From: Dehalococcoidia bacterium
GTDB taxonomy: Bacteria; Chloroflexota; Dehalococcoidia; Dehalococcoidales; Fen-1064
Assembly: GCA_011192055.1 (NCBI GenBank)
Contig: DUES01000033.1
Span: 1-5,222 of the forward strand
Length of the DNA stretch: 5,222 bases
Direction of reading: 5' to 3'
Of this stretch, positions 1 to 4,946 are shown in pieces; the first letter of the stretch is position 1; each line of letters opens with the position of its first letter. Under the pieces are notes generated by a model. The model worked only from the letters and a program-made list of their open reading frames with translations, was not told the origin of the DNA and did not search any database. A program made the position numbers and the translations under genes.

Positions 1-314
1 CGATAGTCTTCTGGCAACTCCGTGCATTCCTGAGCATGATGGACGTGCCGACGCGCGATTCCTATACCATGTCTATGGTGCAACCCAACGAAAGGGTCGC
101 CATGGCAGGTATTCACATCGTCGGCAGAAGTGTTGCGGGAACCATCGGACCGTCGTTGGGGATGGTACTATGGCAGGCCATCTCGGCAAGCGCGCCCCTC
201 ATCGGCAGTGCGGTTCTCAAGATCTCCTATGATCTTTCGCTATACTTCATGTTCCGCAATGTGAAACCACCCCAGGAGGCAGAGCAGGATAGCGACGGGG
301 TTTCCCCATCATAA
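1..314 (+). CDS. MFS transporter, C-terminal fragment (5' end outside window)
   Basis: This frame is open from the left edge (first full codon at base 3) and ends at TAA 312-314, so only about the last 100 residues of a larger membrane transporter are present. The stretch MDVPTRDSYTMSMV, then the P-x-ER-x-AMAG loop, then VGRSVAGTIGPSLGMVLW, resembles the conserved segment around helices 10-11 of drug-efflux-type major facilitator proteins, where MDVPTRQSYVMAVV-like sequences recur. A further hydrophobic segment (SASAPLIGSAVLKISYDLSLYFMF) fits the last helix, and a short acidic hydrophilic tail follows. The ATG at base 36 is internal, not a start. The protein would sit in the inner membrane and move a small solute by ion coupling; substrate unknown. 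It converges on the CooC-like gene, with 48 bp between the stop codons, so it is not part of that operon. Confidence 0.8.
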   Translation, partial: IVFWQLRAFLSMMDVPTRDSYTMSMVQPNERVAMAGIHIVGRSVAGTIGPSLGMVLWQAISASAPLIGSAVLKISYDLSLYFMFRNVKPPQEAEQDSDGVSPS

Positions 315-362
315 CAAGGCCAAGGTTCGACCTCACCTCGGCGAACTCCCCTCAACAGTTCC

Positions 363-1235
363 TCACCCTACCTCATACCCCGCCCCGGCAATGATGCGCT
401 TTATCGACTGGCAGGCAGGGGAGTCGTCCGGCAGGTCGAGCAGTGATTTCCCGAGCAGATTATGTTTCTTGAGCCCGGCATCGTAGTCCATCTTCCCAAG
501 GTAGGTCTCTCCGGTACTCTCCATAATTTTTTCCGCCTCGGTGTCGAACTCGTAGTTGCCAACGATGAAGAGACGTTCGAACGTCATACCCACTTTCTGT
601 GTTATTCTCCTGACGCGGTCAATGTGGGCGATGGACTTTTTCGAAGGGTCGACGACTATGAAGAGGTCGTTTATCCGAGGTACAATCCGGCGGTTGAGGT
701 GCTCCAGTCCTGCCGGGGAATCGATTAATATGTTGGCATAGTTCTCGCCAATCGACGGTATGATGAACTCGAAGACGTTGTTGGCCGTTCGGTAGTCGCC
801 CTCGGTCCACTTCGGCCCCAGCGACATCAGGTCGAAACGGTCGGTGTGCATCTGGGTGTACCACTGCAGCAGGAGCGGCAGTTTCTTGGTTACGGGTGCT
901 CCCGCCAGTTCCATAAAGGCGTCCTCGTCCTCGATATCATGGGTAAGGTCGGACAGTGTTTTAATCGGCACGTCCCGGCCAGCCTCGGTGGTCTTCCTGA
1001 CCGTATCGATGTCGATGCCGAGCATTGCCGCCAGGCTCTGGTCGGGGTCGATATCGAGCAGGAGCAGGGGCGATTTTATGTAGCGACTGAGCAGGGCGAC
1101 GAATGTCGTCTTGCCGGTGCCGCCGCGTCCGGTCGCCATAATTATCCTTCCCGCGTTTTCGGTGGTTGTGGTTATGCGCTGGATCCTGGTCGCTTCGGAA
1201 ATAATCATCTCACCGATATTTTCTTCGTATACCAT
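363..1235 (-). CDS. CooC/MinD-like P-loop ATPase, lacking the CXC metal site
   Basis: A cytoplasmic SIMIBI-class ATPase of the CooC/ParA/MinD type (290 aa from this start). Visible motifs: P-loop GRGGTGKTT (residues 36-44), an LLLLDIDPD strand corresponding to the VDADP region (57-65), and Walker B followed by IDSPAGLEH (171-179), which closely resembles the D-x-EAG-x-EH segment of CooC, the Ni-insertion ATPase of CO dehydrogenase. Two oddities: the signature lysine of the deviant Walker A (KGGxGKT) is Arg, and the CXC metal-binding position of CooC aligns by eye with D-Y-R inside EGDYRTANN (Asp147, Arg149). The only Cys is near the C-terminus. I chose the ATG at 1235 because AGGAAGG lies about 14 nt upstream of it; the GTG at 1250 would sit directly against that Shine-Dalgarno. 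Last gene of the operon, 20 bp after the radical SAM gene. Databases may call such proteins cobyrinic acid a,c-diamide synthase or AAA ATPase. Client unknown. Confidence 0.85.
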   Translation of the reverse strand: MVYEENIGEMIISEATRIQRITTTTENAGRIIMATGRGGTGKTTFVALLSRYIKSPLLLLDIDPDQSLAAMLGIDIDTVRKTTEAGRDVPIKTLSDLTHDIEDEDAFMELAGAPVTKKLPLLLQWYTQMHTDRFDLMSLGPKWTEGDYRTANNVFEFIIPSIGENYANILIDSPAGLEHLNRRIVPRINDLFIVVDPSKKSIAHIDRVRRITQKVGMTFERLFIVGNYEFDTEAEKIMESTGETYLGKMDYDAGLKKHNLLGKSLLDLPDDSPACQSIKRIIAGAGYEVG

Positions 1236-1255
1236 TCTATTCCGGGTCACCTTCC

Positions 1256-2029
1256 TTACTGTTTAGTTCGTGGACGCCGTCGTTCCGTTTCCTTTGCGTC
1301 CAGCGGTGTTACTGCGTGCCGTGGAGAGTCATACACGGAAACTACGCCGCTAAGTCCGGCAAACTCACCCTTTATCCTGGCGAGTTCTTCTTCCGGCAGC
1401 GCTTCGACGGCGCAGGGTCGTAACGGGGTGTTTACCTGTATCTCATCGGGCATAATCTCCCGGGCAAGTTCCGCCATACCGGCGGCTGCGGATTTATTGG
1501 CATCGATAAACATCATCTGAAGGGCCAGTTTACCCTGAAATGTTGAGCGGAACAGCCTGATGGAGTCGATAATCTGCCGCAAGGTGGTCCTCACGCGGGG
1601 CCGGTTGACCTGCCGGAACAGTATTTCGTCGGGGGCATCTATCTTGGCAACGACCAAGTCTGCCAGAAGCAGGTCTTCCCGCACGTCATCGCGCGATATC
1701 AGGGAGGAGTTCGTCAGCACGGCAACAGGCAGTTTCAGGGCGGACTTTACCAGGCCGATTGCCTCTCCAAGGTTGGCGGCAAGTGTCGGTTCACCCATGC
1801 CGGAGAAGGTAGCATAGTCCGCTTCTACCCTGCCCAGCGACTCCAGTTCTTCCGATAACTCTGCCAGGTCAACGAAGTTACGCCGCCTGACGACCGGTGA
1901 GACCGATCCACCGAGCTGGCAGTACGTGCAGTCGAAGGAGCACATCTTGCCGGATGTGTTGATTATGTCAACACCCAGCGACCTGCCGAGTCGCCATGAA
2001 GGGACCGGACCATAAACCATGCTAGCCAT
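1256..2029 (-). CDS. Radical SAM protein, COG0731 (TYW1-related) type
   Basis: 257 aa from this start. The N-terminal YGPVPSWRLGRSLGVD (residues 6-21) is the hallmark of the COG0731 Fe-S oxidoreductases, distant relatives of the wyosine-tRNA enzyme TYW1. The radical SAM Cx3Cx2C motif is C30-SFD-C34-TY-C37 and should hold the [4Fe-4S] cluster that cleaves S-adenosylmethionine. The SAM-contacting motif is GMGEPTL (77-83). The family signatures KIDAPDE (129-135) and NRP (142-144) are also present. There is no obvious C-terminal cysteine-rich (SPASM) domain. Bacterial members have no agreed substrate, so I give no gene symbol. The ATG at 2029 makes an 8-bp overlap with the end of mobB (ATGGCTAG), implying translational coupling. 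An in-frame ATG at 2020 is nearly as good. The upstream GTG at 2050 is less likely because it has no clear ribosome site. No strong Shine-Dalgarno is visible for any of the three. Confidence 0.88.
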   Translation of the reverse strand: MASMVYGPVPSWRLGRSLGVDIINTSGKMCSFDCTYCQLGGSVSPVVRRRNFVDLAELSEELESLGRVEADYATFSGMGEPTLAANLGEAIGLVKSALKLPVAVLTNSSLISRDDVREDLLLADLVVAKIDAPDEILFRQVNRPRVRTTLRQIIDSIRLFRSTFQGKLALQMMFIDANKSAAAGMAELAREIMPDEIQVNTPLRPCAVEALPEEELARIKGEFAGLSGVVSVYDSPRHAVTPLDAKETERRRPRTKQ

Positions 2030-2684
2030 CAGCTTCGCTCTGTTTACCACGTCGCAGAAAGAACTTCAGCGTCCGTATTTCATCGACACCCCGCAGACAG
2101 GAAGCCATCGCTGCCAGGACACCGCCGAAAACACTCCGGGGAAATATGTTCAGCGGTATCAGGGTATCATTAACGTAGAGAGTGACCTTCTCATCATGCG
2201 GTTTTATATACCCGTTTTCTATTAAGTCCGCAAGACCGGCAATATTGTCCAGTGAGAACTGCCCGGTCGCTCCATCAATGGGTTCATCGGTAGCAACAGC
2301 TACAATACCTTCGACACCTTCCAGGCGTGTCCCCGCTTCCCGACGGTACACCTCTATCTTTGGTGCCGTGTCCTGCTTGAAGCCCTCGGCGAGGATAATG
2401 TCGTAGTCCTCCCCGAAAAGGCTGACTATTTCATCGAGCTTCGTTTCCGGTGACAGCGGCTTTACGAGCGCCATCCGGACCGGCGAAGCGATAATGGTGG
2501 CGCTGCTGCCAGCCTGCATGTGGCGCCAGCTGTCTTTACCGGGTTCGTCCAGGGAAACATCTTCCGGGGTATGCTTGACGGTAGCCACACGGTATTCGCG
2601 GGATACCAGTTCAGTAATCAGTTTTTCTATAAGAGTGGTCTTACCCGACTTTGACCTGCCAACAATGGAAACAATCGATGCCAT
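2022..2684 (-). CDS. mobB: Molybdopterin-guanine dinucleotide biosynthesis protein MobB with C-terminal extension
   Basis: A GTP-binding adaptor of molybdenum/tungsten cofactor maturation. In E. coli, MobB helps MobA attach GMP to molybdopterin. The first ~165 residues are a standard MobB domain: P-loop GRSKSGKTT (9-17), VKH (36-38), GKDSWRHMQAG (49-59), the LAEGFK Walker B region (98-103) and PKIEVYR (108-114). In the segment after VKH the usual second His is absent (KHTPED against KHTHHD in E. coli). Residues about 166-212 (KVTLYVNDTLIPLNIF through LKFFLRR) form an extra C-terminal domain that the short E. coli protein lacks; I recall similar tails in MobB proteins of other anaerobes, role unknown. 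The ATG start has GGGAG 10 nt upstream. It lies 21 bp after the scaffold gene and overlaps the radical SAM gene by 8 bp. No MobA or molybdoenzyme gene is in view. Confidence 0.92.
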   Translation of the reverse strand: MASIVSIVGRSKSGKTTLIEKLITELVSREYRVATVKHTPEDVSLDEPGKDSWRHMQAGSSATIIASPVRMALVKPLSPETKLDEIVSLFGEDYDIILAEGFKQDTAPKIEVYRREAGTRLEGVEGIVAVATDEPIDGATGQFSLDNIAGLADLIENGYIKPHDEKVTLYVNDTLIPLNIFPRSVFGGVLAAMASCLRGVDEIRTLKFFLRRGKQSEADG

Positions 2685-2705
2685 GCTATTTACTCTCCCG
2701 CCCGG

Positions 2706-3116
2706 TCATACATATTTACGGTAACTCCGCTTCCAGGGTTCCCTTTTCATCACCAGGTAGTCTTTTACTGCTTCCCGCAGGACACTCACCGCCAGGCCGG
2801 CACAGTGCATGTTACCCTCCGGTAGCCCGCCGAGGGCTTCAAGCACGTCCTGCTGACTAATAGCAAGTGCATCGGCAGGTGTCTTTCCCCTGGTAAGGTC
2901 GGTGGCCATACTTAACGAGGCAATGGTGGCAGCGCAGGCATTAGTCCAGAATGAGGCATCTGTCACCAGGTCATCCTTTACCCTGAGCCAGAACCGGACG
3001 GTATCACCGCCCGGAGTGGCAATAGTGCCATAACCGTCGGCACCGGGTAAGTTACCAAAATTACGGGGACTAAGGACATGCTCGACCACGGTTTCCGTAT
3101 AAATACGGCGCATCAT
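2706..3116 (-). CDS. IscU/NifU-N-like Fe-S scaffold protein, first cluster Cys replaced by Gly
   Basis: A 136-aa protein covering the whole IscU/NifU N-terminal fold: YTETVVEHVLSPRNFGNL at the start, then a central strand region, TNACAATIASLS, LGGLP and HCAGLAVSVLREAV. In the family this is the platform on which [2Fe-2S]/[4Fe-4S] clusters are built before transfer to apoproteins. The three ligand cysteines should lie in PCGD, GC and HC. Here the second (C61) and third (C105, after H104) are present, but the first is Gly (PGGD, residue 36). The neighbouring Asp38 is kept. TGC to GGC is a single-base change. The C-terminus ends with a basic stretch (KREPWKRSYRKYV). The ATG at 3116 has AGGGA 9 nt upstream and gives the usual family N-terminus; TTG codons at 3161/3158 would add up to 15 residues of low similarity. 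First gene of the operon. It may be a variant scaffold, a cluster carrier or a regulatory homologue. Confidence 0.87.
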   Translation of the reverse strand: MMRRIYTETVVEHVLSPRNFGNLPGADGYGTIATPGGDTVRFWLRVKDDLVTDASFWTNACAATIASLSMATDLTRGKTPADALAISQQDVLEALGGLPEGNMHCAGLAVSVLREAVKDYLVMKREPWKRSYRKYV

Positions 3117-3170
3117 ATTAATCAGTCCCTGTTCAGGACTATCCTGTTCCACGGTCAACAACTACCTCGG

Positions 3171-3267
3171 TTTATACAGTGAGTTCTGTCCTGTGCTGCA
3201 GCAGCAATATGAAAATAGTTCAACCGACCGCTGCACCTGAATATATTCTACTGAAAGCCCGGTACAA
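3171..3267 (-). promoter_or_regulatory. Candidate promoter region of the scaffold-mobB-radical SAM-cooC operon
   Basis: The 158 bp between the YggS-like gene and the scaffold gene should hold the operon promoter unless transcription reads through. Two weak sigma-70-like options are visible on the minus strand. One is a TATAAA -10 (3176-3171) with no good -35; its RNA would begin near 3164, fitting the ATG at 3116 better than the TTG at 3161. The other is TTGTAC (3267-3262), 16 bp, TATATT (3245-3240). The region also holds two perfect 10-bp palindromes, TGCTGCAGCA (3194-3203) and GAATATATTC (3239-3248), either of which could bind a regulator. No terminator with a U-tract was seen after the YggS-like gene. 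Confidence 0.25.
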
Positions 3268-3274
3268 CGGCAAA

Positions 3275-3937
3275 TCAGGTCCCTCTTGACCCGAATATCA
3301 GGCTCCCTATCCTGACAATATTGGCACCTTCTTCGATGGCAACCCGGTAAGATTCCGTCATCCCCATGGAAAGGTATTCCATAGTCACGCCGGGTAAACC
3401 AGGTCCCTTCAGTCGTTCAAAAACCTTCCTGGTCTCGATAAAGTAAGGCCGGAATATCTCGAGGGCGCCGGCTAACGGGCCCATCGTCATCAGTCCCATT
3501 ACCCGAATGTATTCAAGAGTCGAAATTTCCCGCACCAGCGTTTCAACCGACTCCGGATAAACGCCCGATTTCGTTTCTTCCCTGCCGCTGTTTACTTCTA
3601 TAAGTACCGGCATTATCTTTTCTATCTCACCGCATCTCTTGTCTATCTCTACGGCAATAGCGGCGGAATCGACCGTTTCTATCATGTCGAACAGCCTGAC
3701 CGCTTTCCTGACCTTGTTCTTCTGAAGATGCCCGATGAAGTGCCATTTGACCCGGCCACCGACTGCCCGGTATGCCCGTTCCGCTTCCTGGACATAGTTC
3801 TCACCGATAATGCTTACACCGGCTTCGACTGCCTCGATAATTTCTTCAGGTGACCGTGTTTTGGCCGCTGCTACCAGTTGTACGCCGGGTGGCAGTTCTC
3901 CAAGCAGTCCGGCAACATTCTCTGTAATCGTTTTCAT
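3275..3937 (-). CDS. YggS/PLPBP family pyridoxal 5'-phosphate-binding protein
   Basis: A 220-aa homologue of the cytoplasmic YggS/PROSC (PLPBP) proteins. These carry pyridoxal phosphate in an alanine-racemase-like barrel without known catalysis and keep vitamin B6 and amino-acid pools balanced. Visible hallmarks: LVAAAKTRS with the PLP lysine (K26), GENYVQE (45-51), WHFIGHLQKNK (65-75), EVN (114-116), MGLMTMGP (147-154), LSMGMTESYRVAI (189-201) and the phosphate-binding VRIGSLIFG (208-216). All expected motifs are present. The N-terminal helix is roughly ten residues shorter than usual. The ATG start overlaps the stop of the upstream metallo-beta-lactamase gene as ATGA and has GGTGA 7 nt upstream, so the two should be translationally coupled. 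In many bacteria YggS sits with cell-division or proC genes; that context is absent here. Confidence 0.95.
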   Translation of the reverse strand: MKTITENVAGLLGELPPGVQLVAAAKTRSPEEIIEAVEAGVSIIGENYVQEAERAYRAVGGRVKWHFIGHLQKNKVRKAVRLFDMIETVDSAAIAVEIDKRCGEIEKIMPVLIEVNSGREETKSGVYPESVETLVREISTLEYIRVMGLMTMGPLAGALEIFRPYFIETRKVFERLKGPGLPGVTMEYLSMGMTESYRVAIEEGANIVRIGSLIFGSRGT

Positions 3938-4575
3938 AATTTAATCACCGTGCCAACCTTCCCGTTCAGGCACCGCTTTCCGAAAATCCGCTGTATCTCT
4001 GCCTTGTAGATTGTGCAATGGCAGGGGCAGACCAGTGACAGGTAATCAAGCTCAAAGAAATCCCGGTAGCCGTGAAACCCGCCGATAATGCCCCATACCT
4101 TACCAAATCCTGAAGCGACCCGCAAGATATTATCCAGACCCGGATGAGCACAGCCCACAACCACGACCAGTCCTTTCCCGGTTGTCAGTACCAGCGACTG
4201 CTCGATACCGGACAACTCGCCGGTGCTGACTACACCAGGGTGAATCTGGACAGGCCTTCCGACCCTGGTAACTCTCCGGGCTGAGACACCGGTGGTGTAG
4301 GACTCGGGGAGGTAGACGTCAACATCGTTGTTACGCTCAATCACCGACTTCAGACCGCCGGTATGGTCCGAATGCCGGTGAGAAATCACCACCGTCCCGA
4401 TATCTGTAAAGTCCTTAGCCAACTCGACCAGGTTATGCTTCAGAATCCGCCCGCTTGCTCCGGTATCAAACAGGATGGAGGGAAAATCTTCTGACTCGAT
4501 GAGACAGGCATAACCATGGTCGGCTTTTAGTTCCGGCCGTCCTGACTCATTATCATAAACAATGGTTATCTTCAT
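3934..4575 (-). CDS. Metallo-beta-lactamase-fold hydrolase, COG1237 type
   Basis: A 213-aa cytoplasmic protein (no signal peptide visible) with a complete binuclear-metal signature: SHRHSDHTGG (H66, H68, D70, H71), GCAHPGLDNI (H143), GGFHG (H167) and a C-terminal CPCHCT (H185). The glycine-rich FDTGASG (36-42) is the usual strand before the active site. GCAHPG, GGFH and the late Cys-Pro-x-His element point to COG1237, the family that includes the archaeal ribofuranosylaminobenzene-phosphate-related dihydropterin synthase. The family is broad, so the bacterial substrate remains unknown and a pterin link should not be assumed. It is shorter than many COG1237 proteins, which often exceed 240 aa. 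First gene of a two-gene unit, overlapping the YggS-like gene by 4 bp. The ATG at 4575 has only a weak GGTGG 9 nt upstream. Confidence 0.9.
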   Translation of the reverse strand: MKITIVYDNESGRPELKADHGYACLIESEDFPSILFDTGASGRILKHNLVELAKDFTDIGTVVISHRHSDHTGGLKSVIERNNDVDVYLPESYTTGVSARRVTRVGRPVQIHPGVVSTGELSGIEQSLVLTTGKGLVVVVGCAHPGLDNILRVASGFGKVWGIIGGFHGYRDFFELDYLSLVCPCHCTIYKAEIQRIFGKRCLNGKVGTVIKL

Positions 4576-4595
4576 CTGTTACTGCCACCAGACTT

Positions 4596-4624
4596 ATCTT
4601 ACTGCCGCTGCAGCGGGTATTCAA
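4596..4624 (-). promoter_or_regulatory. Candidate sigma-70 promoter for the MBL-yggS unit, with palindrome in spacer
   Basis: On the minus strand TTGAAT (4624-4619) is followed after exactly 17 bp by TAAGAT (4601-4596), each matching 4 of 6 consensus positions. This would give a leader of about 15-20 nt before the ATG at 4575. The spacer contains a perfect 12-bp palindrome, CCGCTGCAGCGG (4605-4616), well placed to act as a repressor operator. Its core GCTGCAGC recurs upstream of the scaffold gene (3195-3202). The matches are modest and found by eye. Confidence 0.3.
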
Positions 4625-4664
4625 GGTCTGCTGCGTGTTACTTATACCGAACAGGTACACATAT

Positions 4665-4693
4665 TTGACTATTCGGGCAGAATACATCAAAAT
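4665..4693 (+). promoter_or_regulatory. Candidate promoter for tRNA-Pro
   Basis: TTGACT (4665-4670; 5 of 6 to the -35 consensus) is followed after 17 bp by CAAAAT (4688-4693; 4 of 6 to the -10). The surrounding 4679-4698 stretch is AT-rich. Transcription would begin near 4700 and give a leader of about 55 nt ahead of the mature tRNA. It lies in the divergent gap, so the tRNA and the MBL-yggS unit would be transcribed away from each other. Confidence 0.35.
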
Positions 4694-4703
4694 AAATAGC
4701 GCA

Positions 4704-4757
4704 GCACCTCAGACATGAGGTCAAAGAGGCCAAGGCGAGGTGCGAAGTCAGACTTCG
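4704..4757 (+). repeat. Inverted repeats in the tRNA-Pro leader
   Basis: Three potential hairpins lie just ahead of, or touching, the tRNA. The largest is GCACCTC (4704-4710) pairing with GAGGTGC (4737-4743). Inside it, CCTC (4707-4710) could instead pair with GAGG (4717-4720). A tight stem, CGAAGT-CAG-ACTTCG (4743-4757), has 6 bp and a 3-nt loop and uses the first two bases of the mature tRNA. They may shape the precursor before RNase P trimming. No U-run follows, so none looks like a terminator. Confidence 0.4.
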
Positions 4758-4832
4758 GGGCGTAGCGCAGCCAGGTAGCGCACCTGAATGGGGTTCAGGT
4801 GGTCGCCGGTTCAAATCCGGCCGCCCCGACCA
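4756..4832 (+). tRNA. tRNA-Pro (anticodon GGG), CCA encoded
   Basis: A full cloverleaf can be folded by hand. Acceptor CGGGGCG (4756-4762) pairs with CGCCCCG (4822-4828). The D stem is GCGC/GCGC (4765-4768, 4778-4781) with a GG-containing loop. The anticodon stem is CCTGA/TCAGG (4783-4787, 4795-4799) around the 7-base loop ATGGGGT. The T stem is GCCGG/CCGGC (4805-4809, 4817-4821) around TTCAAAT. Discriminator A and CCA (4830-4832) follow. Anticodon GGG (4790-4792) with G at position 37 reads proline codons CCC/CCU, and the CGGGG acceptor is typical of bacterial tRNA-Pro. All stems are Watson-Crick, so the gene looks intact even though an integrase starts 114 bp downstream. This is expected when an integrating element restores the 3' part of its target tRNA. 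Confidence 0.97.
4783..4832 (+). other. Candidate attachment site (3' half of tRNA-Pro)
   Basis: Tyrosine recombinases commonly integrate into the 3' half of a tRNA gene, crossing over in the anticodon or T arm, and carry a copy of that half to keep the tRNA whole. With an integrase gene immediately downstream and pointing away, this half-tRNA is the obvious att site. The exact core cannot be fixed because the other end of the element, where a second copy is expected, lies outside the window. Confidence 0.45.
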
Positions 4833-4853
4833 TATACTCAAGATTAGATGGTC

Positions 4854-4914
4854 AGACCACCTAATACCCAAGGAGTAGCGAGGGTGGCTGAGTCTGAGAT
4901 AGACCACCTGATAC
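4854..4914 (+). repeat. Direct repeat pair AGACCACCTRATAC between tRNA-Pro and integrase gene
   Basis: AGACCACCTAATAC (4854-4867) and AGACCACCTGATAC (4901-4914) match at 13 of 14 bases and start 47 bp apart. The first copy overlaps the odd palindrome TGGTC-A-GACCA (4849-4859). The second forms one arm of CCACC-TGATAC-GGTGG (4904-4919). The shared GACCACCT is the reverse complement of AGGTGGTC in the tRNA (4797-4804), and for the second copy the match extends to ten bases. Position and spacing suit integrase arm-type or accessory binding sites; this role is inferred. Confidence 0.5.
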
Positions 4915-4946
4915 GGTGGAAACAGGGCGGGTCCGCAAAATGAAAA

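Noticed and set aside
315..362. Possible bidirectional terminator between the convergent MFS and CooC-like genes
   Set aside because: Only GTTCG (325-329) and CGAAC (342-346) can pair, with a 12-nt loop and no T-run, which is too weak to call.
462..728. Plus-strand open frame inside the CooC-like gene
   Set aside because: Antisense shadow of a gene with clear family motifs.
619..864. Minus-strand open frame in another frame of the CooC-like gene
   Set aside because: It overlaps the real coding frame and has low-complexity, Arg/His/Pro-rich composition typical of shadow frames.
846..1520. 224-codon plus-strand open frame
   Set aside because: It lies antisense to the CooC-like and radical SAM genes and spans both. 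It has no recognisable domain and is a shadow frame.
3117..3161. TTG-initiated N-terminal extension of the scaffold protein
   Set aside because: GAGG sits only 3-6 nt from the TTG codons and the added residues do not resemble the family. The ATG at 3116 has AGGGA at good spacing and gives the usual N-terminus.
3966..4160. 64-codon minus-strand open frame within the MBL gene
   Set aside because: It is out of frame with the well-supported metallo-beta-lactamase protein and has no motif of its own.
4638..4907. 89-codon minus-strand open frame across the tRNA
   Set aside because: It reads antisense through tRNA-Pro, giving an SGRPDLNRRPPEPHSGALPGCATPR-like string, a well-known spurious translation of tRNA genes.
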